Assembly: GCA_963776845.1 (NCBI GenBank)
Contig: CAVZOJ010000003.1
Coordinates: 620,001 to 684,000 of the forward strand
DNA from: Roseitranquillus sp963776845
GTDB taxonomy: Bacteria; Pseudomonadota; Alphaproteobacteria; Rhodobacterales; Rhodobacteraceae
DNA: 64,000 bases
Direction: 5' to 3'
The notes below the pieces were generated by a model. The model ran no database searches and was not told the DNA's origin. It was given only the letters and a program-made list of their open reading frames with translations. The position numbers and the translations under genes were made by a program. This document shows, piece after piece, positions 34,681 to 44,417 of the stretch. Every line of letters begins with the position of its first letter. Positions within the stretch are counted from its first letter, which is position 1.

Positions 34681-34841
34681 GGCTCATTGATCTGCTCATC
34701 CCCGGCCGGAGCGGAGAGGCGCTCGAGGTGGCGCGGCAGGATTCCGAGCGCCGCCTCGCCGAGCTCCGCGCGCAGAGCCGCCGCCTGCGCCGGGTGATCC
34801 AGAAGCTGCACGAAGAGGACCGGAGGCGGGAGCAGAAGTGA
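34674..34841 (+). CDS. Second copy of small coiled-coil phage protein
   Basis: A 55-codon gene starting at GTG 34674, identical in protein sequence over almost its whole length to the one at 30368 (VARLIDLLIPGRSGEALEVA). Conservation at the protein level, despite third-position changes, suggests selection on the coding function before the duplication decayed. Function unknown. Confidence 0.5.
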   Translation: MARLIDLLIPGRSGEALEVARQDSERRLAELRAQSRRLRRVIQKLHEEDRRREQK

Positions 34842-35283
34842 TGGCCGACACGCATTTCCTCTCCTCGATCCCGACGCTGCTCCTCGGCGGGACCGTCGCC
34901 GCGAGCTACACCTGGCTGGCGCTGCGGCGGGTGACCGAGGACGCTGAGGTCAACGCCGCGATCCACCTCGCGGCCGGCATCTTCTGGACGACCGCCGCCT
35001 ACACCGCACGGGCCGGCTACTGGGCCTCTCCTCGCTCGCGGTCCTGCCGCGCTGATGCCTCGACTATTCCGTCTGGCTCGACGTCGGCTGCAACCTCGTC
35101 TTCGCCTATGGCTGCTGGCGCGCCCACCAGGCGATTTTCCTGCTGCTGCCGGAGGACCGCCGCAGCCGCATGCGCCGCTGGCTCGCATGGACGCTGGTGC
35201 CCGACGCGCCGCGGCCGGTGCAGTGGCTCCTCGGGCGGCTCGGGCGGGAGCTGAAGCGGCTGACGCGGTCGCGCCAGAAGTGA
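34838..35283 (+). pseudogene. Second copy of four-helix phage membrane protein
   Basis: The start (MADTHFLSSIPTLLLGGTVA) and first 60 residues match the gene at 30532. The frame is lost near 35030 (one base missing, then further changes) and recovered in another frame for DYSVWLDVGCNLVFAYGCW and the Arg-rich tail ending in TGA 35281-35283. It is clearly a decayed copy; no terminator like that of the first copy follows. Confidence 0.6.
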
Positions 35284-35626
35284 AGTCGCTGCCCCCTTCC
35301 GTCCTGCAACGACGAACGATATCGCTGAAACACAGCGGTGCTGTTGGCTCCGGACATGTTCTTCGACCGGTCTGCACTTCGCCCGGGGCGCCGGCGTTTG
35401 GAGCCGTCTCCGACGAAGCCCGCGAATGTGAGTTGCCGATTCCAACCCCATGCTGCGGCCACGAACTGACGCAGGCGGCTGGTGATGGCGCGCCATCCGC
35501 GTTTGTGGAACCGATGAAACCGTGCGTAAGGCGGTCAACGGCTGCTACGCTTGCGGTGCAGGACGGCGCCTCTACGTCGTTCCGCGCACGGGAAATCGAT
35601 CCGCGGAGGATCAGGGGAGCTGAGCA
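35284..35626. other. Intergenic region upstream of phaC
   Basis: These 343 bp between the phage relic and phaC show no convincing gene in any frame. The last 20 bp hold the phaC ribosome binding site GGGGAG. No clear promoter or hairpin with T-run is visible. Confidence 0.5.
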
Positions 35627-37555
35627 ATGGCTGACGAAGAGAAGAAGGCGCGGGAACGGGTCGGCCAACAGCCTGGGCCGGAGGCAATGCTGGGCATGTG
35701 GGCCGCGTGGATGGACCAGTTGTCCGCCGTGGCACCCGCCCCCGCGGATCAGGCCACAAAGCTGTGGCAGGCGCCGCCGTCCGCCGCCTCCGGGGGGATC
35801 GCGGATGGGGCCAGGCAGATCGAGGACGTTCTGTCCAAGGATCCGACGCTGCGCGCGATCGGTCAGATGTGGAACGCGAACCCTCTGCACAAGGTCGTTC
35901 CCCTCGACTGGGCGGAGATCTCAAGGGCTCTCCGGACAGTATGGCTGCGATCGCTCGCGAAACCTGAGACCGCGAAATCGATCGTGGAGCTCAATCAGGA
36001 CCTGTGGCGCTCGACGCTCAACACCTGGCAGGAGGCGGGGCAGCGCTGGATGGGCGTGGTGGAGCCGTCGCCGCGGGAAGGTCCGCCTTCGGTTCCGGCG
36101 GACAAGCGCTTCGCGGCGCCCGAGTGGCAATCGAACCCCGCCTACCGCCTGCTCAAGGAGGTCTACCTGCTCGCGTCGGACTGGCTGCTGGAGCAGGGTG
36201 AGACGGCCGACATGGACGAGGCCGAGCGGCAGCGCATCAACTTCCACCTTCGCCAGTTCGTCGACGCGATGAGCCCGACGCTGATGCTGATGTCGAACCC
36301 GGCGGCGCTGAAGAAGGCGATGGAGACGGGTGGCGCCAGCGTCGCTGCCGGCGCGCGCAACCTGATGGCTGACCTAAATGCCGGGCGGCTCAGCATGGTG
36401 GACGCCGACGCCTACGCGCCGGGGCGGAACCTGGCGCTGACGCCGGGAAAGGTGGTCCAACGCAATCGCCTGATCGAGCTGATCCAGTACGAGCCGACGA
36501 CCGACAAGGTCCACGCCGTGCCGCTGGTGATCGTGCCGCCCTGGATCAACAAGTACTACATCCTCGACATGCAGCCCAAGAAAAGCATGGTCGCGTACCT
36601 GGTGGCTCAGGGCTTCACCGTCTTCGTCATCTCGTGGAAGAACCCCGACGCGTCAATGGATGGGGTCGGGATCGAGGACTACATGGACCTCGGCCCGCTC
36701 GAGGCGAGCGACGTCGCGCGCGAGATCACCGGCAGCAAGACCGTCAACGTGATGGGCTACTGCATCGGCGGAACCCTGATGACCATGACCCTGGCCGTCC
36801 TCGCGGCGAAGGACGACGAGCGGTTCCGCTCGGCCAGCTTCATGGTGTCGCTCCAGGACTTCGAGCGGGTCGGCGACACGGCGGTGTTCATGGACGAACA
36901 GGGCCTCGACGTCATCGAGCGCCAGATGATGGAGCGCGGCTATCTCGACAGCACCGAGATGTCGAACATGTTCAACCTTTTGCGCTCGAACGACCTGATT
37001 TGGGCGAACGTCGTCAACAACTACCTGCTGGGCAACAAGCCGCCGGCGTTCGACCTACTCTACTGGAACAGCGACGGCACGCGGATGACCCGTGCCGCGC
37101 ACAGCTGGTATCTGCGCAATACCTATCGCGAGAACAACCTCGTCAAGCCGGGCAAGGTCAAGCTCAAGGACGAGGCGATCGACCTCAGCCGGATAACCCT
37201 CGACTGCTATTCCGTGGGCGCGGAGAAGGACCACATCGTGCCCTGGGATGCCGCCTGGCGCATCACGCAACTCTTCGGCGGCGATGTGCGCTTCGTCCTC
37301 GCCTCGAGCGGCCACATCGCGGGCATCATCAATCCGCCGGGCGGCAAGGGCGCGCATTGGACGCTGGACGGCGAAGCGGCGAACACGCCGAAACAGTGGC
37401 TGCAGGAGGCCGGCCGGCACGAGGGCAGCTGGTGGCCCGACTGGGCGGCCTGGCTGACGACCCGTTCCGGCAGAAAGCGCAAGCCGCCGTCGATGGGCAG
37501 TGAGGCACACCCGCCGTTGCAGGACGCGCCCGGCAGCTACGTGCTGGAGAAATAA
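35627..37555 (+). CDS. phaC: Class I poly(3-hydroxyalkanoate) synthase
   Basis: The 642-residue enzyme polymerises hydroxyacyl-CoA into storage polyester on granule surfaces. The N-terminal domain (to about 230) precedes an alpha/beta-hydrolase core. The lipase-like box GYCIGG holds the catalytic Cys at about residue 379, the Asp is in VGAEKDHIVPW (about 535), and the His is in SSGHIAGIINPP (about 563). The length is typical of class I PhaC. It is intact, although it lies between phage and IS debris. GGGGAGCTGAG precedes the ATG. A PHB-depolymerase-type gene follows 165 bp downstream but is broken. No phasin or phaR gene is seen nearby. Confidence 0.95.
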   Translation: MADEEKKARERVGQQPGPEAMLGMWAAWMDQLSAVAPAPADQATKLWQAPPSAASGGIADGARQIEDVLSKDPTLRAIGQMWNANPLHKVVPLDWAEISRALRTVWLRSLAKPETAKSIVELNQDLWRSTLNTWQEAGQRWMGVVEPSPREGPPSVPADKRFAAPEWQSNPAYRLLKEVYLLASDWLLEQGETADMDEAERQRINFHLRQFVDAMSPTLMLMSNPAALKKAMETGGASVAAGARNLMADLNAGRLSMVDADAYAPGRNLALTPGKVVQRNRLIELIQYEPTTDKVHAVPLVIVPPWINKYYILDMQPKKSMVAYLVAQGFTVFVISWKNPDASMDGVGIEDYMDLGPLEASDVAREITGSKTVNVMGYCIGGTLMTMTLAVLAAKDDERFRSASFMVSLQDFERVGDTAVFMDEQGLDVIERQMMERGYLDSTEMSNMFNLLRSNDLIWANVVNNYLLGNKPPAFDLLYWNSDGTRMTRAAHSWYLRNTYRENNLVKPGKVKLKDEAIDLSRITLDCYSVGAEKDHIVPWDAAWRITQLFGGDVRFVLASSGHIAGIINPPGGKGAHWTLDGEAANTPKQWLQEAGRHEGSWWPDWAAWLTTRSGRKRKPPSMGSEAHPPLQDAPGSYVLEK

Positions 37556-37720
37556 TGCTGACGCTGGGGGCCGGTGACGCGGCCTTGCTCCAAAGCCTCC
37601 GGGACGCGCAAGCTCTCTGAGATCGTTGTTCGACCTGATCGGTGTCCCGCGGCTTTGCGGCTTGATCCGAATCGACAACCCTGCCCATGCTGCGTTGCAG
37701 CAACCAGAGGCGCGAGTCGA

Positions 37721-38600
37721 ATGCCGGGCGGCGTATGTCAGTCCTTATTCGTCTGCCTGCCACTTCTCTTCCTCTCGGGCGCGGCCTTCGCCGCCGATGC
37801 ATTGCCGTCCTTCGACGTGAACGCCGAGCGCACTTCGGTCTCGGGACTCTCGTCTGGCGCCTACATGGCGGGCCAGTTTCACGTCGCCTTCTCGGGCACG
37901 GTGATCGGGGCGGGCATCGTCGCCGGCGGTCCCTATGGCTGCGCCGAGGGTCAGCTTCCGGTCGCCCTGAACCGGTGCATGGAGACAGGTTTGGGGGCGC
38001 CCGATCCGGCGCGACTGCTCGAGCGTGCTGAGGCTTCCGCGGCCGAGGGTGGCATCGATCCTCTCGCCAATCTGGCCGACGACCGCGTCTACGTCTTCTC
38101 CGGCACCGAGGACGAGACGGTAACCCCGCCGGTGGTCGCGGAGGCGGTCACCTTCTACCGTCTGGCGGGGCCCCCCACGAGGCCGTTGAGTTCGTCGACG
38201 ACCTCGAGGCGGGCCACGGCTTCATCACGGAGGACAGAGGAAACGCCTGCGACGTGACGCGCAGCCCGTTCGTCAACGACTGCGACTACGACAAGGCGGG
38301 AGCGATCCTGGAGCATGTGCACGGCCCACTGAACCCGCCATCGGCTGAGGATGGTGGAACCCTTGTGGAGTTCGACCAAAGCGAGTTCCTGCCCGACCCG
38401 ACAACACACGGCATGGCGCCGACCGGCTTCGTCTACGTGCCGGCCTCCTGCGTCGCTGCCGGGTGCGCCGCGCACATCGCGTTTCACGGCTGCCGGCAGA
38501 CCGAGGCGCTGGTCGGCGACGCCTTCCATTCCGAGACAGGCTACAACCGCTGGGCCGATACCAACCGCCTGATCGTCCTCTACCCCACGTCCGTGGACGC
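37721..38600 (+). pseudogene. PHB depolymerase-type esterase, frameshifted and truncated
   Basis: From ATG 37721 there is a signal peptide (SLFVCLPLLFLSGAAFA) followed by an esterase core with nucleophile motif SGLSSGAYMAGQ and the downstream DRVYVFSGTEDETVTPPVVA (Asp region). A missing base in the G4C6 run near 38167-38176 shifts the frame; it resumes as EAVEFVDDLEAGHGFITED, then FVYVPASCVAAGC, then AAHIAFHGCRQTEAL (His region). Similarity ends at LIVLYPTSV near 38600, where an IS110 element begins. The intact protein would be an exported polyester or aromatic esterase of the PHB-depolymerase family. The loss probably matters little for intracellular PHB use. Confidence 0.75.
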
Positions 38601-39054
38601 GTCACGAGCGGCCTGCCGGCGTCATCGGAGCTCGCGTCCCGGCGACGGGACCTCGGAGAGCCGGTCGCTCTGCGCCGGCTCGAACTTGTGCTCAAGCGGT
38701 CTGGACGTCCTCCTCGCCGAAACGGAAGGCCGTCCCGTCGAGCCACATGCGGTGGAGCACAGTGGCCAGCTTCCGCGCGACGGCGACGATCGCCCGGTTG
38801 CGCCCGCGCCGCTGGGCGACCCGCAAGCCCCACGCCCGGAGCCGCGAGAAGCTCTGCGTCCGGGTCAGCATTGCCGGGGCGGCCTCGTAGAGCATCGAGC
38901 GGACCATCGCGTCGCCGGCCTTGGTGATCCCGCCGGTGACGTCGGTTTCGCCGGACTGGTGCTTCTTCGGTGTCAGGCCGAAGTGCGCGCCGACCCGCTT
39001 CGAGGAGCGGAAGCGGCCGGGATCGTCCACCGCCGAGGTGAAGGTGAGCGCCGT

Positions 39055-40470
39055 CAGCGCACCGACGATGAGCCATGTCGCGCCATTGATGGAGTGGATG
39101 GCTCCCGCTCCCGGCATCGGGATGTGCCACGGTGGGTGTTGTTGAACAGTCCACCGAAGGGAGCCATCCATGGAACAGCCTACCACCATCGGCATCGATC
39201 TGGCGAAGAGCATCTTCCAGGTGCACGGCGTGAGCGTAGATGGGCCCGTTGTGCTGCGTCGGCAGCTGCGCCGGGGCCAGGTTCTAACCTTCTTCTCGCG
39301 TCTCGATCCGTGCCTGATCGGGATGGAGGCTTGCTCCGGTGCGCATCATTGGGCGCGGGAGCTTTCGGCGCTCGGCCACGAGGTGCGGCTCATGCCGGCG
39401 GCATACGTGAAGCCGTATGTAAAGCGCGGCAAGACCGACAGGGCGGACGCGGAGGCGATTTGCGAAGCGGTGACGCGGCCGACGATGCGCTTCGTGCCGG
39501 TGAAGTCGGCGGAGGCTCAGGCGGCGCTGCTCGACCACAAGGCGCGGGACTTCCTCATCCGCCAGCAGACCCAGACCGTGAACACGATCCGTGCGCATCT
39601 CGCCGAGTTCGGGATCGTGGTGGCGAAGGGTATCCAGAATGTCGACCGGCTCCTTGCCGCTGCGGAGCAGACGCCCGAGGCCGCGCGACCCGCCCTCGAC
39701 CTGCTGGCTGGCCAGCTCCGCGATCTGCGCGCCCGGATCGAGACGGTCACCGCGCGCATCGAAGCGGCGCAGAAGAGCGACCCGCTCGCCCGACGTCTCG
39801 CCACGATCCCCGGGCTCGGACCGATTGCCTCGAGCGCCTTCGCCGTCACCGCCCGACGTCGCGGCGTTCCGCTCCGCGCGAGACTATTCCGCCTGGCTCG
39901 GGCTCACGCCGAAGCCCCATTCGAGCGGCGGCAAGGAGCGGCTCGGGCGGATCTCGAAGGCTGGAAACCGTTACCTGCGACGCCTGCTCTACCTCGGCGC
40001 CATGGCGCAGATCGCAGGCCGGCGCCGCGGACGAGCCGGGACCGACTGGCTTTGGAAGATGCTGGAGAGAAAGCCTGTGAAGGTGGTGGCCATCGCCCTG
40101 GCCAACCGGATGGCGCGGGTCGTCTGGGCGCTCGTCAGGAGCGGCGAAAGCTACCGGGCAGCCCCGGTCTGACAGAACACGCCGGCGCAGATCGGCTCCG
40201 AGACGGTGAGGCGCGACGTGAGGTGATGGCGACAGGACGGCGAAACGGCAATCGGGACACCCTGTTCGAACCGAAGCACCTCCGAGTGCGTGCCATTGAT
40301 CGGGACCCGAGCGCCGGCGGACTTCATCAGGGCGCGCAGCTGCCACGCTGCACATCAGACGCCGTACACATGGCCGCGACCGACCAGACCCAGCCACCGA
40401 ACAGCGCCCTTGCCCCGCGGGAGCCATCCACACATGGTTCGAGCGACAATGGCGAATGCACCGTCATCAG
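39055..40470 (+). mobile_element. IS1111-type IS110-family element
   Basis: A 1.3-1.4 kb element lies inside the IS110 transposase gene. Exact 14-bp inverted repeats GTGGATGGCTCCCG (39094-39107) and its complement (40418-40431) bracket the transposase gene; subterminal inverted repeats are the mark of the IS1111 subgroup. The limits beyond the repeats are approximate. Confidence 0.75.
39170..40172 (+). pseudogene. IS1111-type transposase, one frameshift
   Basis: The DEDD-type transposase starts TIGIDLAKSIFQVHGVSVDG and has conserved ACSGAHHWARELSALGHEV and the KTDRADAEAICEA aspartate pair. The helix-hairpin-helix region LATIPGLGPIASSAFAVTA is followed by a frame change near 39856 (one base gained or two lost), then PDVAAFRSARDYSAWLGLTP, GGKERLGRISKAGNRYLRRL and a stop at 40172. 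Restored length is about 334 residues. It acts by site-specific insertion through a circular intermediate. ATG 39170 has GAAGGGAG upstream. Confidence 0.82.
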
Positions 40471-40840
40471 CCGGCGGCAGGTCGCTTCATCCCGGGCAAG
40501 ATCGCGTGCTCGCTTGTCGAGCGCCGTCATCTCCGCCCGCAACGCGTCGCGCGCCCGCAGCATGCCCTCGGTCACCCGCTCGAGCATCGGATTGCCGCTG
40601 GCGAGTTCCTGCACCCGCCCGGCGAAGCGGCCCTTGCTGATCTTGCCGAGCCTGAGCCCGAAGCCCCTGAGCACGCCGCGGAGCCCGAGCTCAATGTCGA
40701 GCATCTTCTTCTGGAGCAGCTTGCGCGCCGTCAGCAACGCCCGCAGCTCCTGCGCCGAGGCCGACTTGCAGTGCACCGGCCGGAACCATCCCATCCGCAA
40801 CAGCTGCGCGATCCCGCGCGCATCGCGCCGGTCGGTCTTG

Positions 40841-40914
40841 ATGGCCTCCGGCCATCGCGGCGCTCGAAACGCGCCACTGGCGCGTTCCGCCGCCCTTCGG
40901 GCGACCGCTTCGCG
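40841..40914 (-). repeat. CCAGTGG palindromic insert E3
   Basis: An insert of about 74 bp in the IS110 transposase gene. Its centre (40868-40886) is a perfect palindrome with 8-bp arms AACGCGCC around AGT (minus strand). The insert is bounded by short ATC repeats and shifts the frame of the host gene. Confidence 0.7.
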
Positions 40915-41361
40915 ATCATCGCCGAAAGCGCCGCCTTCACCTGCCGCGTCTCCATGAGCACCACCTCGACGCCTGCCGTCGCCAGCCCGGCATGAAGCCA
41001 CTGCGACAGCGGCCCCGCCTCCATGCCAAGGAGCGTGACGGGATGGTCCAGACGCCCCAGGAAGAGCAGAAGCGCCTCCGGGTCGCTCGGAACCTTCGTC
41101 TCCCGCAGGATCTGACCCGCGCGGTCCATCACGCAGACGCTCGACTGTTCCAGCGACACGTCGATGCCGACATACTGTTCCATGGCTGTCTCCCGTTGTT
41201 GGCCTGGGGCCGCCTCTGCGGACCCCGTTCGCACCTTCATCCTGGGGGACAGCCACCGACCTCGCCATCGGGCGCGGCCCGCCCATTACGGCATCTGAAG
41301 AACTCGCCGCTCGACCCGGTTTGAGGAACATGATTCACCGCTCCTGGGCAGCTGGGGGGCG

Positions 41362-42091
41362 GTGATGCGCGGGACGGACGAAACGACGGGTTCGCTGTTC
41401 AGCTACGTGGACCTCGAAGAGCGCATCCCCACGCGGCATCCGCTGCGGAAGGTCCGTGAGATCGTCAATGATGCTCTGGCCAGCATGGATGCTGAGTTCG
41501 GCCGGCTCTATGCGAAGGAAGGTCGGCCTTCGATCGCGCCGGAACGGCTGCTGCGGGCCAGCCTGATCCAGATGCTGTTCTCGGTCCGGTCCGAGCGTCA
41601 GCTCATGGAGCAGGTGCAGTACAACCTGCTGTTCCGCTGGTTTGTCGGGCTCGGCATCGACGACACGGTCTGGGGTGAGGTGCGCCCGGAAATCAGCCCA
41701 GTGGGCTGATTTCAGCACCGAACGGGCGAAGCCCCGGGGCAAAGCCCGACGGTGTTCTCGAAGAACCGCGACCGGCTGCTGACCACCGACATCGCCCGCA
41801 AGTTCCTGGCCGCGATCCTCGCCCGCGCAGGTCGCGCCGCTCCTGTCGGACGAGCATTTCTCGGTCGACGGCACGTTGATCAAGGCTTGGGCTTCGATCA
41901 AGAGCTTCCAGCCGAAGCCCGATGGCGTTCCGCCTGACGGCGACAGCGGCCCCGGCGATCCGTCGTCTGCCCGCACCGAAGACGCCCCCGAACAGACCAA
42001 GCCCAAGACCACCGAGATGACCCGCCCCACTCCCAAGGATCGCAACGCCGAGGTCGACTTCAGAGGGAAGAAGCGATCGAACGGTTGCCAT
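41362..42091 (+). pseudogene. IS5-family transposase (type with SLFSYVDLE start), broken
   Basis: The N-terminal part (ETTGSLFSYVDLEERIPTRH, FGRLYAKEGRPSIAPERLLR, LLFRWFVGLGIDDTVWG) is intact up to 41673. Palindromic insert E4 follows with an in-frame TGA. The gene resumes with TVFSKNRDRLLTTDIARKFL and continues, after a frame change near 41830, with LLSDEHFSVDGTLIKAWASI to DFRGKKRSN, where it stops near 42091 and an IstB fragment begins. The catalytic D of HFSVDGTLI is kept, but the C-terminal half is gone. Confidence 0.78.
41674..41748 (+). repeat. CCAGTGG palindromic insert E4
   Basis: A 75-bp insert (25 codons in frame, one of them TGA). The centre (41689-41713) is a perfect palindrome with 11-bp arms GAAATCAGCCC around AGT. 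An outer pair CGCCCG/CGGGCG can extend the hairpin, and the tail GCCCCGGGGC forms a second small palindrome. Confidence 0.75.
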
Positions 42092-42094
42092 TAG

Positions 42095-42289
42095 GAGGTC
42101 ATCTCCCAGCGCTACGAGCGCGGCTCGATCATCATCACCTCGAACCTGCCCTTCGACGAATGGACCGAGGTCTTCGGATCGGAGCGCCTGACGGGCGCCA
42201 TCCTCGACCGCCTGACCCACCACGTCCACATCCTCGAAATGAACGGCGAGAGCTTCAGGCTCCGTCAGAGCCGCGCAGCCAAAACCTGA
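42095..42289 (+). pseudogene. istB: IS21 helper ATPase IstB, C-terminal fragment
   Basis: Sixty-four codons without a start (EVISQRYERGSIIITSNLPF, FGSERLTGAILDRLTHHVHI, then LEMNGESFRL) match the last third of IstB AAA+ proteins. The fragment abuts the IS5-type relic. The IS21 right end seems to follow, since a terminal-like GGTGCGAGATTGACA ends at 42446. It comes from a different IS21 element than copies A and B. Confidence 0.75.
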
Positions 42290-42691
42290 CCTCCACGATC
42301 CTCGACCCCCATGAACTGGCCTTCGGCCAGTGCGCCTTGGCACGCGTCAGGCATCTGCGGGCCACGCGCGCCAAGGCGCACGCCAAACCCGCGGCCATGG
42401 CTCGGTATTACGCCGGGCAGTGGCCCCTTTTTGGTGCGAGATTGACAATCTGGAAATTCTCATCTTCTTCAACTGCGTCGCCGAGCACTTCGACGCCAGC
42501 GGCGTTCGCGCAGTTGGAACGGAACTCAAATGTTCGCCAGGCGCAGACCACCTCGGAGATTAGTGGCCGCCGCATTGCACTCGGAGTACGCCCTTCGACA
42601 AAAGGGGAGGGCGCCGGACCTCGCATCGTCCGAATGTGTAGGGTCCCGCCGCGATCGAGCGCCCCTACCATGCGCGCGGCGGCGCGAGGCA
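42290..42691. other. IS21 right end and gtrB upstream region
   Basis: About 155 bp of IS21 3' sequence run to the terminal-like GGTGCGAGATTGACA (ending 42446). The remaining 245 bp before the glycosyltransferase show no convincing gene; the gtrB promoter probably lies here but no clear -35/-10 pair is seen. Confidence 0.5.
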
Positions 42692-43717
42692 GTGATCCGG
42701 ATCGATGAGGTCGTGCGCGCCAACGAGGATCCGCTGATCTCGGTCGTGGTGCCGATGTACGATGAGGAGGAGGCCGTCGGCCTATTCTTCGAACGAATTC
42801 GCTCGGTCATGGACGAGGCCGGCGCGAGATACCAGGTCGTCTGCGTGAACGACGGCAGCCGCGACCGGACCCTAGCGGCACTGTTGAAGATCGCCGGCGC
42901 GGACCCGAGAGTGCGCGTGATCGATCTCAGCCGGAACTTCGGCAAGGAGGCGGCGCTGAGCGCCGGCCTGGCGCGGGCCAAGGGCGACGCGGTGGTGGTC
43001 ATCGACGCGGACCTGCAGGATCCGCCCGAACTCATCCCGGAGTTCATCGCGCGCTGGCGGCGCGGAGTGGACGTGGTGATCGGCGTACGGGCCGACCGGT
43101 CCTCGGACACGTTCCTGAAGCGCAAGACCGCCGAATGCTTCTACAGGGTGTTCAACACGATCAGCGAGGTGCCCCTGATCCCGAACGCCGGCGACTTCCG
43201 GCTGATGGACCGGCGGGTCGTCGACACCATCAATCTCTTTCCCGAGCGGGCGCGGTTCATGAAGGGCCTACTGACATGGCCGGGCTACCAGCACGAGCTC
43301 GTGGAGTTCGAGCGGCGGAGACGCGCCGCCGGACATGGCAAGTGGCGGCCCTGGAAGCTGTGGAACTTCGCGCTGGACGGCCTTTTCAGCTTCTCGACCG
43401 TGCCGCTGCGGATCTGGACGTATCTCGGCGGCCTCATCTCGCTGATCTCGCTGTCGTACATGTTGTACGTGATCGCCAGAACGACGGTGTTCGGGATCGA
43501 CGTGCCGGGCTACGCATCAATCCTGGTGATCATGCTCTTCTCCCTGTCCATCAACCTGCTAGGGATCGGCATCCTGGGCGAGTACATCGCCCGCATCCAC
43601 GTCGAGACGAAGTCGCGGCCGCTCTACGTGGTGTCGTCGGAGTATCAGGCCTCGTCCGACCGGGACCGGGAGCGCTCGTGGCCCCGGCCGATGGCGGTCG
43701 GGGATGCAGCGCAGTGA
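42692..43717 (+). CDS. GtrB-like polyprenyl-phosphate glycosyltransferase
   Basis: The 341-residue GT2 enzyme has the nucleotide-sugar domain at the N-terminus (LISVVVPMYDEEEAVGLFFE, VCVNDGSRDRTLAALL, and the metal-binding DADLQDPPEL) and two C-terminal membrane helices (about 245-270 and 280-310). It transfers a sugar to undecaprenyl phosphate, which a GtrA flippase then moves across the membrane for O-antigen or glycan decoration. GTG 42692 with GCGAGG upstream is chosen. A gtrA gene follows with a 4-bp overlap but is cut short. It is intact although surrounded by IS sequences, and such modules are often phage-borne. Confidence 0.88.
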   Translation: MIRIDEVVRANEDPLISVVVPMYDEEEAVGLFFERIRSVMDEAGARYQVVCVNDGSRDRTLAALLKIAGADPRVRVIDLSRNFGKEAALSAGLARAKGDAVVVIDADLQDPPELIPEFIARWRRGVDVVIGVRADRSSDTFLKRKTAECFYRVFNTISEVPLIPNAGDFRLMDRRVVDTINLFPERARFMKGLLTWPGYQHELVEFERRRRAAGHGKWRPWKLWNFALDGLFSFSTVPLRIWTYLGGLISLISLSYMLYVIARTTVFGIDVPGYASILVIMLFSLSINLLGIGILGEYIARIHVETKSRPLYVVSSEYQASSDRDRERSWPRPMAVGDAAQ

Positions 43718-43959
43718 ACCGGCCCTTCAAGCCGCCAACGTTCGGATACGGCGTCGGGCGAGAAATCGTCCGCGTGGCCCGCTTCACGGTCGTGGGTGGT
43801 GTCGCCACGATGGTGCATGCCGGGATCTATCTGCTGCTCGTGGCCGGCGAGCTGACGGCGCCGGCGCCGGCGAACCTCGCGGGCTTCGTCGTCGCCTTCG
43901 GGCTTTCTTTCGCCGGCCAGTACGGCTGGACCTTCAGGGACCGCACCCGAGGGGCTGGT
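43714..43959 (+). pseudogene. GtrA-family flippase, truncated
   Basis: From GTG 43714 about 80 residues match the start of GtrA proteins (VARFTVVGGVATMVHAGIYL, LAGFVVAFGLSFAGQYGWTF), giving two of the usual four membrane helices. After FRDRTR the similarity ends and an unrelated segment begins, so half the protein is lost and function is doubtful. The start overlaps gtrB, as in intact gtrAB pairs. Confidence 0.75.
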
Positions 43960-43997
43960 GGATGCGACCGTTCCGTCCTCCAGGCGCAGTCTCGGAC

Positions 43998-44417
43998 TCA
44001 GGCGGCTTGGTCCCGCCCCGTCGCTTCCGTCGCCGGGCGGAACATGCCGCTTTCCGCCGCGGCGCAGACATCCGCCCCGACCGCGGCCGGCTCCAGCGCC
44101 GGCAGGCGGCGCGCGACCGCCAGTTGCTGCCCCGCGAGCGAATGCGCCGTCTCGAGGTCGCCGACCACGAAGGAGGCCGGCGTGTAGCCCTCCGGGCTCA
44201 CCGTCACTACGAAGGGCTGCCGCGGCGTTTCGCTCGGCCTGATCTCGAGGCGGACGCTGTGAACGGTTCCCCCCTCCGCGCCGGCCAATGATGCGGTCCA
44301 GACAGCGACGGAGACGCCGTCCTCCGCCATCCAGCCGAGCGAGGCCACCCGCGGCGGCAGAAGCCCGGCGATCGCACGGAACGGGCGGCAGAAGAGAGAC
44401 ACGAGCGAACTGGGCAT
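43998..44417 (-). CDS. Hypothetical protein
   Basis: The 139-residue reading frame (MPSSLVSLFCRPFRAIAGLL, WMAEDGVSVAVWTASLAGAE, PSEGYTPASFVVGDLETAHS-like tail) has plausible start and composition but no recognised family. It lies between the gtrA break and an IS5 element and could itself be a fragment. The frame is open further upstream to 44531; ATG 44417 is preferred. There is no signal peptide or clear membrane helix apart from a mildly hydrophobic N-terminus. Confidence 0.4.
   Translation of the reverse strand: MPSSLVSLFCRPFRAIAGLLPPRVASLGWMAEDGVSVAVWTASLAGAEGGTVHSVRLEIRPSETPRQPFVVTVSPEGYTPASFVVGDLETAHSLAGQQLAVARRLPALEPAAVGADVCAAAESGMFRPATEATGRDQAA

Larger units (their letters stand above)
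38692..41183 (-). pseudogene. IS110 transposase, twice interrupted
   Basis: From ATG 41183 the RuvC-like DEDD domain begins MEQYVGIDVSLEQSSVCVMD and continues to VKAALSAMI, where insert E3 changes the frame. It resumes with IKTDRRDARGIAQLLRMGWF and runs to CRRLMTV (about 40455), where an IS1111-type element intervenes. The Transposase_20 half continues from GALTALTFTSAVDDPGRF to FGEEDVQTA and stops at 38692. The joined protein would be of normal IS110 length (about 340 residues). It is inactive as written. Confidence 0.8.
38601..41330 (-). mobile_element. IS110-family element split by an IS1111-type element
   Basis: A single IS110 transposase gene on the minus strand is found in two parts: the N-terminal part 40440-41183 and the C-terminal part 38692-39085, separated by another IS in between. 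The element also carries palindromic insert E3. Its left end truncates the PHB-depolymerase-type gene and its right end lies near 41330, next to an IS5-type element. The outer limits are approximate. Confidence 0.75.

Noticed and set aside
42411..42428. GGGCAGTGGCCC-like sequence at an IS21 end, resembling the CCAGTGG palindromes
   Set aside because: The centre is GCAGTGG, the arms do not pair symmetrically around AGT, and the position is the normal IS21 terminal sequence.
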